Positions 46,189 through 55,129 of a stretch of 64,000 bases of DNA are shown piece after piece. The notes below the pieces were generated by a model. That model had not been told where the DNA came from. It ran no database searches and worked only from the letters and a program-made list of their open reading frames with translations. This stretch comes from JANQIO01 sp038746745 (GTDB taxonomy: Bacteria; Pseudomonadota; Gammaproteobacteria; Pseudomonadales; Halieaceae): the NCBI GenBank assembly GCA_038746745.1, contig JBCDKJ010000005.1, forward strand, positions 1 to 64,000. Direction: 5' to 3'. Made by a program: the position numbers and the translations under genes. Position 1 is the stretch's first letter. Every line of letters starts with the position of its first letter.

Positions 46189-46719
46189 ATGGAGGAAGGC
46201 AGTCCCGAACAGGCGCAGCGACGCATGGGGGTTGGTATGCTGGCGTTGGCCTGGCTGACTTGCGGTGCCCTGGCCGTGTACGGCTTCGATCAATTACTCG
46301 AACGCCAGCGCAACCCCAATCGCACTCTCACCAGCATGGAAGCCGATGGCACCCGAGAAGTGGTGCTGAAAAGAAACCGGGCCGGCCACTATATAACCCC
46401 AGGCGTGATCAACGGCGAGGACGTCGTCTTCATGATCGATACCGGTGCCACCACCATCGCTATACCGGCGCGCCTGGCGCAGGAACTGTCTCTTCCCAAG
46501 GGGCGAAAGATTGCCACGCAGACAGCCAACGGCATGGCAACGGGCTACGCCACGCGTCTTGATCAGGTCAGCATTGGTCCTATCGCCATGCGCGATATAT
46601 CAGCCGGCGTCAGCCCCGGACTGCGTACGCAGGAAATATTGCTGGGCATGTCGTTTCTCAAGCACATTGAATTCACCCAGCGCGGCGACACCTTGATTCT
46701 GCGGCAGTATGTGCAATAG
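46189..46719 (+). CDS. Retropepsin-like aspartic protease, membrane-anchored
   Basis: A 176-residue protein with one N-terminal membrane helix (residues about 16-33) and a periplasmic domain. Asp84-Thr-Gly in VVFMIDTGATTIAIPARLA is the aspartic protease motif and LLGMSFLKHIEF is the usual end of the fold. This is the TIGR02281-type clan AA family, single-domain and expected to work as a dimer. Substrates are unknown. Confidence 0.88.
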   Translation: MEEGSPEQAQRRMGVGMLALAWLTCGALAVYGFDQLLERQRNPNRTLTSMEADGTREVVLKRNRAGHYITPGVINGEDVVFMIDTGATTIAIPARLAQELSLPKGRKIATQTANGMATGYATRLDQVSIGPIAMRDISAGVSPGLRTQEILLGMSFLKHIEFTQRGDTLILRQYVQ

Positions 46720-46746
46720 CAGCGGATGTCCTCAAACATCACCCAT

Positions 46747-46773
46747 AAAAAAAGGCTCCGCGAGGAGCCTTTT
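46747..46773. terminator. Bidirectional rho-independent terminator
   Basis: The stem AGGCTCC-GCGA-GGAGCCT (46753-46770) has an A-tract on the left and a T-tract on the right. It can therefore end both the retropepsin gene on the plus strand and the last pilin gene on the minus strand. Confidence 0.85.
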
Positions 46774-46795
46774 CTGGTTTAGCTGAAAATCGATC

Positions 46796-47470
46796 TTAGA
46801 TACGGCGACACACCGTGTACTCCGCGCCTTCGTTGTAGGCGACGGGAGGGTTGGCGTTGGTCGGTGCCGTATTGGTTCCGCTGGTTCCCGCGTTAGCACG
46901 CACATCGCCGGTGCGTGGGGCGCCATCGTCAAGCTGCAGGTCCAGAGCGGCTGCGGCTTTACCCGGTACCTGGCTCATGCAGATTTTATTACCGGTCAGG
47001 CCATTGTGAGAGGTCGCAGAGGTCACACCCATCAGTCCACCGAACGCGTTGCGCGGCATAGCCGCCGTGCCGGTTTGTGTAGGTGCACCAGAAATGTAGC
47101 CAGCAGCGCGTAGATGCTGGAAGAACTCCTGGCCTTCACCACCGCCCGTAAAAGTCTGACCGAGTGAGATATCCAGATCACCGTCGTTATTTCCGCCCGT
47201 TACGCCGGTCCAGTCGCCACCGCGACCCTGCACCGCTGCAGTGTTGCCGTCGTCGCCCGGGATGCGCTGATAGCGGTCCTGATAGGCAACGAATGCTGTA
47301 GACATAGCCTGAAAGTCAGTCTGTGCGCGCTTGATGCGTGAGTTGTCGATCATTTCAGTGCCCTGCAGGATACCGCCTATCAACAGGCCGATAATGACCA
47401 GCACTACCGCGATCTCTACCAGCGAGAAACCCGCCTGGCGTGTGTTCAAGTTTTTTCCCCGATTCTTCAT
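46796..47470 (-). CDS. Type IV prepilin-like protein, possible main pilin
   Basis: A 224-residue prepilin. The leader ends in Gly before FSLVEIAVVLVIIGLLIGG, with Glu at mature position 5, so prepilin peptidase should cleave it and it should assemble. The C-terminal part is Gly/Asn/Thr-rich with a terminal Cys pair candidate (KICMSQ and YTVCRR). It is last in the pilus cluster but is separated from the others by 227 bases and followed by its own terminator. It may be expressed separately, as main pilins often are. GAGG lies at good spacing before the ATG. Confidence 0.85.
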   Translation of the reverse strand: MKNRGKNLNTRQAGFSLVEIAVVLVIIGLLIGGILQGTEMIDNSRIKRAQTDFQAMSTAFVAYQDRYQRIPGDDGNTAAVQGRGGDWTGVTGGNNDGDLDISLGQTFTGGGEGQEFFQHLRAAGYISGAPTQTGTAAMPRNAFGGLMGVTSATSHNGLTGNKICMSQVPGKAAAALDLQLDDGAPRTGDVRANAGTSGTNTAPTNANPPVAYNEGAEYTVCRRI

Positions 47471-47697
47471 TGTTTAACCTCGGTCCTTACCTTGTCTGTG
47501 CCTAGTCAGTGCTTAGTCAATAACTGTTTCAACTCACCCGCTAATGGCGTGGGAAGTTGCTTACTGCTGAGCACCAGTTTAATGAATCTTGTGAACGCCG
47601 TCACACTTTGTTAGTGACAGCTACTTTTCAATGTTGCGCACTCTAATCAAAGCGGATTCGGCTTTCCAGACGAATTGCCCCAGATGCCAACCAGTTC

Positions 47698-48396
47698 TCA
47701 ATTCACGCGACCAGCGCGTACCAGTTGGTAAACCAATGTGTTCGGTGAAATCCAGCGCAGGGTGTCATCAAATTCAGCCCCCGCCGCTTCAGATTCTGTG
47801 CGCGATACGTACAGCGTATCGCCATCCGTATTTTCCGTTTGGTCAGGAGAGTTAGCGATATTCTCACCCTGACTAAAGACGACGGCGACCACTTGGTCAG
47901 CGATAGGCGTGGCACAGCTATTATCCGGGCAGATTACCAGGTCAGGCGTCGGGTTCAGCGGCACAGCGCTGGCGTAGATGCCGCCCTCTGCCGAGCTCAA
48001 GCTGTAGCGAATCGGCCGCAGCCAGCGATCTACCAACAGATTGTTGCCATCCGTAGGACCGGCCACGCCGAGCGTGCGGGCTGGGACGAAGCCACTCCAG
48101 GTTGTGCAACCCGTCGTCGCGGTATTGGGTGCCGCCTGTCCAGCGGAACCCGTAGTCGCAGGGCATGGCAGCCGACCATTGGCCGCCGCATAGCCCAGCA
48201 GCGCAGCCTCAATATCATCCAGGAGTTGTCCAGTCTCCCGGCGCTTGCTGGCATCCTGTTGGCTGGCCAGTGGCAGGATCAGACCGCCCAGAAGTGCGCC
48301 GATCACCATCAGCACCACGGCAATTTCGATCAGACTGAAGCCTGCCTGGCCTCGTCGCTTGCTGGGGCCGCTAGGGAGAAAGAAACAGCGTGACAT
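47698..48396 (-). CDS. Prepilin-like minor pilin
   Basis: From the ATG at 48396 the product has 232 residues; an ATG five codons earlier is possible. The leader ends in QAG before FSLIEIAVVLMVIGALLGG with Glu5, so it should be processed. The rest has no recognised domain; two CPxT/CxTW-type segments contain Cys residues likely to pair in the periplasm. It overlaps the preceding gene by 26 bases. Confidence 0.85.
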   Translation of the reverse strand: MSRCFFLPSGPSKRRGQAGFSLIEIAVVLMVIGALLGGLILPLASQQDASKRRETGQLLDDIEAALLGYAAANGRLPCPATTGSAGQAAPNTATTGCTTWSGFVPARTLGVAGPTDGNNLLVDRWLRPIRYSLSSAEGGIYASAVPLNPTPDLVICPDNSCATPIADQVVAVVFSQGENIANSPDQTENTDGDTLYVSRTESEAAGAEFDDTLRWISPNTLVYQLVRAGRVN

Positions 48397-49474
48397 CGTT
48401 ATAGCTGGCATTGTGCTCGATCAGATTCAAATCGCTGAACAGGGTATCAGGTACTGCCACATTTTGACCCTCGAAATAATTCGACTCGAGACTGGATGGG
48501 CGAACCTGTCCAGCCAGCGGCGCGCCGGGCGACAGCAGCACAACACTGGACGCGGGGCCTGTCACGGGTGGCAGTCCGTTATCCTGCGTACTGAGGCAAC
48601 TGCCCTCGGCTGACTGACACATACGGTAGAAGATCTGGTCGCTCCAGTGCGTTACCAGCCAGGCTACCGGCAGCGGCGCGGTGCCGCCGGGGCAGGGGTC
48701 ACCCCAGTCAAAGGGTTCAGCGGTGGCCATCGGGATGCTTCCGATTTGCAGGCCGTTCACGCTGGTGTAGGGGCCACCGAACACGGATGCCCAGGGATAC
48801 TCCCCGCACAACAGCCGATAGTTTTGCAGGGTTCTGCCGGCCTCCGCGAGAGCGATACGCGCCATGTCGGTCCAGAAGGGCCCCGTGCGTAATCCTAAAA
48901 CCTGATCATTCCCGACGTCGGAGGTCAGCGAGGCATAGCTTGCGAGGGAGGCGTCGGCGTTCTCACCCTCGAGAAAATCGGAAGCATTGAGAACGGCGCG
49001 GCCCTGCCCTTCAAAGGGTGCATTGGGCGCGATCACGACCGCCGCCACAGGCTGCCCGTCTAGTTGCAAGGTGGGCACCCGAGACGGGTTGCGCGTACCT
49101 GCAGCAGTGCCGACATAGGCCAACTCCACCGCATACCACAGGCTGGCACCACTCCGATCCCGCAAGGCGTCGGTTCCCAGCGTGCGGGCTGGCAGAAGGC
49201 CACGCTGTGATTGACATCCGTTACCCTGCGGGTCTGCGAGTCCATCCCCGTTCACATCCGGACAGGGCAAAGTGCCGGGTGGCTGTTGGCGAACGGCGTA
49301 CCCTACCAGCGCCGCTGTCGCCTCCGCCAGAACCCCCGCGTTGCTGACTTGGCGACGCGCGTCCTGCTCGTTCACTGAAACCCTGGCAATCAGTACGGTG
49401 GTGAGCGCCAGTACAAAAATGGTGAGCAGGGCGAGCAATGCAAAGCCCTTCTGGCCTCTGCCAGAGGCGCGCAT
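48371..49474 (-). CDS. GspK/PilX-like minor pseudopilin without Glu5
   Basis: I use the ATG at 49474 (367 residues); a longer frame to 49543 adds 23 residues. The leader ends in QKG before FALLALLTIFVLALTTVL. Position 5 of the mature form is Ala instead of Glu, which is the mark of tip pseudopilins such as GspK. The globular part is large, with CPDVNGDGLADPQGNGC resembling a calcium-loop segment. The start lies downstream of the previous stop by 22 bases. Confidence 0.75.
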   Translation of the reverse strand: MRASGRGQKGFALLALLTIFVLALTTVLIARVSVNEQDARRQVSNAGVLAEATAALVGYAVRQQPPGTLPCPDVNGDGLADPQGNGCQSQRGLLPARTLGTDALRDRSGASLWYAVELAYVGTAAGTRNPSRVPTLQLDGQPVAAVVIAPNAPFEGQGRAVLNASDFLEGENADASLASYASLTSDVGNDQVLGLRTGPFWTDMARIALAEAGRTLQNYRLLCGEYPWASVFGGPYTSVNGLQIGSIPMATAEPFDWGDPCPGGTAPLPVAWLVTHWSDQIFYRMCQSAEGSCLSTQDNGLPPVTGPASSVVLLSPGAPLAGQVRPSSLESNYFEGQNVAVPDTLFSDLNLIEHNASYNDVTLFLSP

Positions 49475-49496
49475 CGGATAATCAACAGGCAGCAGA

Positions 49497-49958
49497 CTAG
49501 TCCTCAAATGCTGACGGCAAGTCCAGATCCGCTGGCGCTTCATAGCCCTCTACCACCTCATTGCGATTCAGCAACCACACCTGCCCTGGCTTCAGGCGAC
49601 GGCTGTTCTCACGGGCGCGAAACTCCATGCTGCCCTCACCTGGCCGAACCCTACCGTGTTCAGCCCCGGCCGCACTGACGCTTTCTTCACTGATGTTGCT
49701 TTTGCCATCAATCCAGACGTTCTGACTGCCATCGGAGCGCAGCACGTAGCCAGAGAAACGCACTTTATCCGTTTCCGGCGCCACTTCTACGGCTCGATCT
49801 GTAGGCATATCGAGAACCTCGCCACGCCGCTGGGCGTCGAGCAGACGACGTTCTTCCGGCGTCGTGAAAACGCGGTCAAAGGGGTACGGCTCCTGCGCCT
49901 GTAGCACAGGCGTGAGGCCAAGCAGGCAGGTAGCCAATGCCAGAGTCAGACGTATCAT
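49497..49958 (-). CDS. Pilus biogenesis protein, MshK/PilP-like
   Basis: From the ATG at 49958 the product has 153 residues with a signal peptide (LTLALATCLLGLTPVLQA); a longer frame to 50015 lacks it at the N-terminus. VFTTPEERRLLDAQRRGE and VRFSGYVLRSDGSQNVWIDG resemble the homology region of PilP/GspC-type proteins, which link the inner-membrane platform to the secretin. It overlaps the PilO-like gene upstream (ATGA). Confidence 0.7.
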   Translation of the reverse strand: MIRLTLALATCLLGLTPVLQAQEPYPFDRVFTTPEERRLLDAQRRGEVLDMPTDRAVEVAPETDKVRFSGYVLRSDGSQNVWIDGKSNISEESVSAAGAEHGRVRPGEGSMEFRARENSRRLKPGQVWLLNRNEVVEGYEAPADLDLPSAFED

Positions 49959-50572
49959 GCGTCTTTGCCCCAGGTGTCTGTGATATCGAACAGTGTGTAC
50001 CAACTCAGATCGCATACGCCTCTGAAACGGGTTAATCCGCTGAGAGCACGCTCCGGCGGCAGCCAGCTGACCTTGCAGGTTTCGACGCTGAATATTCCAG
50101 GCGCCTGATCACGCAGCTCACTGAGCAAACGGTGAAAATCTCCCTCGTGGGTGAGCTGCATATCAATGCGCATGGGCGTCACGCGCATCGCAACGCCTGG
50201 CTGTGCGTTGGGGTCATCCCCCTGCTGCACGGTACGGCTCTCTTCCAGGGTGAATTTAACGTTTGGCAGATTGAGCTCACCGGCGATGGCACGCAGTGTT
50301 TCTACCCATTCGAGGCGCTGTACGTCGCCGATAGCGCCATCGCTGCGGTGGCTCAAATAGGCATCTATATTCTCGTTGAGCAGTTCGCGTGCTGACACTG
50401 CCTGTGCGATCTGGTCCTGCTGCACCCAGTTATTCGCCTTCACCACGCCTAACTCACTGCGGACGTGCAGGTTGTAACCCAGCGAGACCAGCAGCAACAG
50501 CAGCGTTGCAATCAGGCGAAGCAGCCCTGGCAGATGGTCCCGCCAGACAACGCCTCTGAACAACTCAAGCAC
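49955..50572 (-). CDS. PilO/MshJ-like inner-membrane protein
   Basis: A 205-residue protein with one N-terminal helix (LPGLLRLIATLLLLLVSLGYNL), a coiled-coil-like segment, and a periplasmic domain with TPMRIDMQLTHEGDFHRLLSEL, the ferredoxin-like pattern of PilO and GspM. Two Cys (ETCKVSW, GVCDLSWY) probably pair. It overlaps the upstream fusion gene by eight bases. Confidence 0.72.
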   Translation of the reverse strand: MLELFRGVVWRDHLPGLLRLIATLLLLLVSLGYNLHVRSELGVVKANNWVQQDQIAQAVSARELLNENIDAYLSHRSDGAIGDVQRLEWVETLRAIAGELNLPNVKFTLEESRTVQQGDDPNAQPGVAMRVTPMRIDMQLTHEGDFHRLLSELRDQAPGIFSVETCKVSWLPPERALSGLTRFRGVCDLSWYTLFDITDTWGKDA

Positions 50573-52220
50573 GGAAGTCGTCCTCCATCAGCACCAGTAG
50601 CTCAAAGGCATCCGCGCCCGCCAGCACAGCCTCAGCGCTGACGTCACTGCCAAGCTGATCTGTGAAGCGCGCGCGGTCACGGATGTCTACGGGCATCTTT
50701 AACACCAGAACATCGCGCACGCCTGCAAGATCGCGCAAGCTCTCCGTCATCGCGTGCATGCGCGACACGGTAGTCGCATAACTCACCCCACTGCGATTAA
50801 TGTTGCCGTGCAGGTGCAATACCGCGCGACGACCCTCGCGCTCTTCATCGACGTACTCTTCGTAATCGTCTCCGCTGCCATACTGCTGTCGGTAGGGATT
50901 TTCAGCCGCATTCATCGGGTCTCTGGCGTTTTGCAGTAGCTGTTGCGCCTCTTCTGCGCTGTACTTTTGCCATTCCAGGCGGTCCAGCTGCAGGCTCGCG
51001 AATTGCGGGTCTCCGATAACGTTACCCAACGGTGCAAAGACGTCCTGCGGCGCATGTTTAGCCTCTTTCTCCAATTCCGCTACTGCGCGAACGCTGTCAC
51101 GTACCGTGCCCGCGGTATTCAGGCGAGGCTCAAGATCTGCAAATTCTCCCGCGTAACGCTGCTGGATTCTGGCGTTGTCTGCGGTAAAGGCATTAACCTC
51201 TTGCCGCATCTGCATGCTGTTCAATGCCAAAAGCACCGCGGTAGTAACAAACAGCAGAGTGCCGAGCTCCGCCGCCTGGGTGATCAAGGAATCGAGAAAA
51301 TAGTGATTGAATGACTGCTTCTGCTCGGGTTTTCCATAGTGATCGCGCAACGGCGGCGCGGTGCTGCAGATAAAAGAAAACAGCGTATCCATGCGCGTAT
51401 GATCGAGATTCTCACCGCGTAGCTTGAACGCCTTATGTAATTGCTCGATTGACGAGAACCGATAGTTTATAGCGTCAGTATCGGAGACCAGCTGCTGCAC
51501 CTGCGGCAGCTGATCCTCCGGCAGCAGGCAATGCACCTGTAGCTGGTCACCGGGTTCCAGCATGCGCTGACTGACAAGGAACCCGTCGATGTCGAAGGCG
51601 CCGCGCTCAATGTGATCTGCAACAAGCTCGGCACTGTCGTCGCTCCAGACCTCCTCGTCAAAGCTCACCTGCCGAGACAACAGCAACTTTCCCTTCTTGA
51701 AGTAGGTCGTCCGCAGAGACGAGTGAATCTGCCTCGTGATCAAAAGTGTATGGTCACTTTTAAGGCGCAGCGGGCGCAGCAATCGATGGGTTATCAGGGG
51801 CAGTGACCAGATGCCCGCCAGGCGGGCATCCGCTTTGTCGAGGCGCTCCAGCCAGGGTTTCAGGACATCGGTACTGGTAAGCGCAGAAATTAATATCTGA
51901 TCGTCGCGTCGTCCGCTGCTGCTTCGACCGATGACTCTCGCGTGCACGTACTCCCGCTCGCGGTAGTGTCTCTCAAGGAGCCTGTCAATAATCCTGCGAC
52001 GATCGCGCACGTTAACGTGCGGGATATTCTCGCGACGAAAGTCCTCCTTCATCAGATCCACAAGCAGACGCGCAGGAAGGGGAATGGCGTCCTGCAGGTA
52101 CTGCTCGAAGCTGGCGAATCCGTCCTCATCGGGCTCGAAGCTGCAGGCGCCCATCAGCTCTTCGCCGTTCCACTCGAAGACCTTCATCCTGTAGCCGGAA
52201 AAATAGAAGACGCGCTCCAC
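50565..52220 (-). CDS. PilM/PilN-like fusion protein (GspL-type arrangement)
   Basis: A 551-residue protein in the place normally held by MshI and its partner. The first 320 residues are cytoplasmic and read like a divergent actin-like domain (HTLLITRQIHSSLRTTYFKKG, then FSSIEQLHKAF). A single membrane helix follows at about 325-345 (LGTLLFVTTAVLLALNSMQM), then a coiled coil and a periplasmic PilN-like domain with AVLHLHGNINRSGVSYATTVSRMH. Family assignment is by layout and neighbours, not by a clear signature. It is six bases from mshG. Confidence 0.65.
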   Translation of the reverse strand: MERVFYFSGYRMKVFEWNGEELMGACSFEPDEDGFASFEQYLQDAIPLPARLLVDLMKEDFRRENIPHVNVRDRRRIIDRLLERHYREREYVHARVIGRSSSGRRDDQILISALTSTDVLKPWLERLDKADARLAGIWSLPLITHRLLRPLRLKSDHTLLITRQIHSSLRTTYFKKGKLLLSRQVSFDEEVWSDDSAELVADHIERGAFDIDGFLVSQRMLEPGDQLQVHCLLPEDQLPQVQQLVSDTDAINYRFSSIEQLHKAFKLRGENLDHTRMDTLFSFICSTAPPLRDHYGKPEQKQSFNHYFLDSLITQAAELGTLLFVTTAVLLALNSMQMRQEVNAFTADNARIQQRYAGEFADLEPRLNTAGTVRDSVRAVAELEKEAKHAPQDVFAPLGNVIGDPQFASLQLDRLEWQKYSAEEAQQLLQNARDPMNAAENPYRQQYGSGDDYEEYVDEEREGRRAVLHLHGNINRSGVSYATTVSRMHAMTESLRDLAGVRDVLVLKMPVDIRDRARFTDQLGSDVSAEAVLAGADAFELLVLMEDDFRA

Positions 52221-52226
52221 AGCGGT

Positions 52227-53429
52227 TCAGCCTATCTGCGCAATCGTGTCCCAGACGGGACCCAGGACTGACAACATAATCCAGCCCAGCAACACGCCCA
52301 TGACAACCGTTAGCATGGGGCTAATCGCTGGCTCGATCGTTTCTATGGCTTCTCTTACCTCTCTATCGTAAAAATAGCTCACATTAAGCAGCGCCTGATC
52401 CAGCTCACCTGTGCCCTCGCCAACCTTGAGCATGCGTATGACGAGGGGGGGAAACATCTCCGTGGCGGAAAAACTGTCGCTGATCGTTTTCCCCTCAGAA
52501 ATCAGCTCGCGCGCCTGTCCCAGAGATCGGCTCATATAACTGTTATCGACAACGTCTTCGCAAATCTCAAGAGATCGCAACACAGTAATGCCAGACGAGT
52601 AGAGCAGCGCCATATAGGTCGCAAGTCGGGCCAGCTTGATGCGAAACATAATAGAACCGACCAGAGGTACTCGCAGACGCAACCTGTCCACAAGTAATTG
52701 CGTCTCCGGCCGCGCACGTTCCAGAACCCTGATAAAAACGATAAAGGCGGCGGGCACCAGAAAGAGCGCAGCCCAGTAGTTGACGAAGAAGTCTGACACT
52801 GCAATCAGGGCTCGGGTATGGCCAGGAATGGTGCCGCCCAACTCTTCAACAAAAGGAATGATCTGCGGCACAAGATAAATCATCAGGAAAGCGGTTACGC
52901 CTAAAATCACCGTGCCTACGATAGCCGGGTACATCAGAATTCGCTTGGTATTCGCTGCCAGCTCATCAGCCCAGCGCAGATTCTCACCTACCTGCTTGAG
53001 TACTCTGGGAAGCTCGCCCGATTCCTCGCCGACACTCACCAATGAGATAAATACTGGATCGAAGTCCTTGGAAAAAGCCGCCAGCGACTGGGAGAAAGTT
53101 TTGCCGCCTTCAATTTCATCTACCAGGCCGGCGAGTACATCCCGGAAATAGCCCGGAGAGACACTGTCACGAAGATCCTGAAGACCTTCCAGCAGCGGTA
53201 CGCCAGACCGCGTGAGCTGCTCAAGATGGAACACCATGTTGATAAGATCACGTCGGGTAATGCTGGTCGAGACGACGCGGCCACCACGGCGCTGCCGTGC
53301 ATTACAAACAATCAGGTCCAGGCCCTGATTTTCCAGGCGAAATGCGACATCCATTTCGTTTTTTGCCTGTAGCCAACCGCGCTGCACCTTGCCGTAAGGG
53401 TCCATCGCCTTGTAACGATAATCCGTCAC
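52227..53429 (-). CDS. mshG: Type II secretion/type IV pilus inner-membrane platform protein
   Basis: A 400-residue GspF-family protein with two T2SSF domains. The pattern is FHLEQLTRSGVPLLEGLQDL, VSVGEESGELPRVLKQVGE, and in the second half LRSLEICEDVV, KVGEGTGELDQAL, with three membrane helices. It forms the platform that the assembly ATPase turns. It begins two bases after the ATPase gene. Confidence 0.88.
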   Translation of the reverse strand: MTDYRYKAMDPYGKVQRGWLQAKNEMDVAFRLENQGLDLIVCNARQRRGGRVVSTSITRRDLINMVFHLEQLTRSGVPLLEGLQDLRDSVSPGYFRDVLAGLVDEIEGGKTFSQSLAAFSKDFDPVFISLVSVGEESGELPRVLKQVGENLRWADELAANTKRILMYPAIVGTVILGVTAFLMIYLVPQIIPFVEELGGTIPGHTRALIAVSDFFVNYWAALFLVPAAFIVFIRVLERARPETQLLVDRLRLRVPLVGSIMFRIKLARLATYMALLYSSGITVLRSLEICEDVVDNSYMSRSLGQARELISEGKTISDSFSATEMFPPLVIRMLKVGEGTGELDQALLNVSYFYDREVREAIETIEPAISPMLTVVMGVLLGWIMLSVLGPVWDTIAQIG

Positions 53430-53431
53430 CG

Positions 53432-55129
53432 CTAGCGCAGCCTCTTGGTCAGGTCGACAACGCGGCTGAGCTCTTCAACCGTGGTGATGCCATCGAGTAT
53501 CAGCCTAACGCCGTCGTCCGCCATGTTTCTAAAGCCACTGGCACGGGCGTGAGCCTCCAACTGCCCCAGGGTCGCACCCTCGCCAATTAGCTCATTGAAC
53601 CCTTCATCAACAGAAAGCACTTCAATAACGAGTCGACGGCCGCGATAGCCCAGCCCGTTACAATGCTCGCAGCCAACGGCATCGTAGACTGTCGCAGGCT
53701 CTGAAATGCCCAGAATCACCTGCTCATACTCTTCAGTCTGGCGCGGGGATTTGCAATGCGGACACAGCGCACGCACCAGTCGCTGCCCGATAACGCCAAT
53801 GATATTGCCCGACATGATGTCGGGTTTAACGCCGATATCGCTAAGGCGCGGAATCGCGCCCAGAGCTGAATTCGTGTGCAGCGTAGTAAACACCTGGTGA
53901 CCCGTCATGGCCGCGCGAAAGGCCATTTCGGCGGTTTCAGCGTCACGCACCTCACCCACCAGAATAATGTCGGGGTCTTGTCGCATCAGTGAGCGTATGC
54001 CGCTTGCAAACGTCATCTTTGAGGCCTCGCCAATGGAGGTTTGGCGGACTAAGTCCATCGGGTACTCCACCGGATCTTCCAGAGTCATGATGTTGACCTC
54101 GATGGAGCGCCGGAAGGCGAGCATGGAATACAGGGTGGTGGTTTTACCGCTGCCTGTAGGTCCGGTCACCAGAATGATGCCCTCGGGTCGGCTCATCAGG
54201 AGCTTAAGCTGGGCCAGCGTGTCATCGTGAAGCTTGTAGTCTTCCAGGGGAACGATGCCGCGTGCACGATCAAGCACCCGCAACACTACGTTTTCGCCAT
54301 AGGTAGTGGGCTGTACTGACACCCTGAAGTCCACCAAACGCCCCGCGACTTTCAGGCTAATGCGACCGTCCTGCGGAGATCTGGATTCAGCGATGTTCAG
54401 ATTCGCCATGACTTTCAGCCGCACCGCCATCGCGGCCCAATAGTCTTTATGCAAGCTTCGAATCTGCTGCATGACACCATCGATGCGATAGCGCAATCGC
54501 AGGAAGCCAGACTCCGGCTCAAAGTGGATATCGGACGCATCGCGTTTGACCGCGTCGGTAAGAATAGAATCTACCAGGCGCACCATGGGCTGGCTGTATT
54601 CACTGTCGCCGCCCTCAAGACTCTGATAGTCGACCTCACCGGTCTCTATCTCACGCAGAATGCCATCAACAGACATCTCGTAGCCGTAGAAGCTATCGAT
54701 GCTTTGCTCAATCTCAGCTTCGGTAGCAAGCATGGGCTCAACGTCAACACCCTGAGGCACGCCGGCACGTACGCGATCCAGCAGCATCACGTCGCTGGTG
54801 TCTGTCATGGCAAGCAGCAACAGACCCTCGTTGGGATCATAGGACACCGGCAGCACGCTGTATCTTTGCGCAGTCGCTTTGCTGATCATGGCGAGGGCGT
54901 CGGAGTCTGGTAGCACCGTTGAAAGGTCGACGCTGCTGCCGCCGGTAATCTCACTGATCATGTCGCGCATGATCGCTTCGGAGACAAAGCCCAGCTCCAC
55001 CAGCGACTGGCCAAGCAGCTTGCCGGTCTTCTTCTGCTCCGTCAGCGCGATCATGACCTGATCTTCGGTGATCAGGCCTTTTTCAACCAGGCGTTCGCCG
55101 AGTCGCTTCTTGGGAGGATTTCCACTCAC
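53432..55129 (-). CDS. mshE: Pilus assembly ATPase, GspE/MshE type
   Basis: A 565-residue ATPase. The N-terminal domain has KKRLGERLVEKGLITEDQV and TGKLLGQSLVELGFV, which is the MshEN type known in MshE to bind cyclic di-GMP. Walker A is GPTGSGKTTT near 322-331, and the Walker B region is DPDIILVGEVRDAETAE. A zinc site CPHC...CEHC follows. The overlap with the MshN-like gene is four bases. It powers pilus assembly; no retraction ATPase (PilT) is in the cluster. Confidence 0.9.
   Translation of the reverse strand: MSGNPPKKRLGERLVEKGLITEDQVMIALTEQKKTGKLLGQSLVELGFVSEAIMRDMISEITGGSSVDLSTVLPDSDALAMISKATAQRYSVLPVSYDPNEGLLLLAMTDTSDVMLLDRVRAGVPQGVDVEPMLATEAEIEQSIDSFYGYEMSVDGILREIETGEVDYQSLEGGDSEYSQPMVRLVDSILTDAVKRDASDIHFEPESGFLRLRYRIDGVMQQIRSLHKDYWAAMAVRLKVMANLNIAESRSPQDGRISLKVAGRLVDFRVSVQPTTYGENVVLRVLDRARGIVPLEDYKLHDDTLAQLKLLMSRPEGIILVTGPTGSGKTTTLYSMLAFRRSIEVNIMTLEDPVEYPMDLVRQTSIGEASKMTFASGIRSLMRQDPDIILVGEVRDAETAEMAFRAAMTGHQVFTTLHTNSALGAIPRLSDIGVKPDIMSGNIIGVIGQRLVRALCPHCKSPRQTEEYEQVILGISEPATVYDAVGCEHCNGLGYRGRRLVIEVLSVDEGFNELIGEGATLGQLEAHARASGFRNMADDGVRLILDGITTVEELSRVVDLTKRLR

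Noticed and set aside
47471..47697. Sigma-54 promoter before the last pilin
   Set aside because: A TGGCAT and a GGCAA occur on the minus strand, but the GG to GC spacing is two bases too short.
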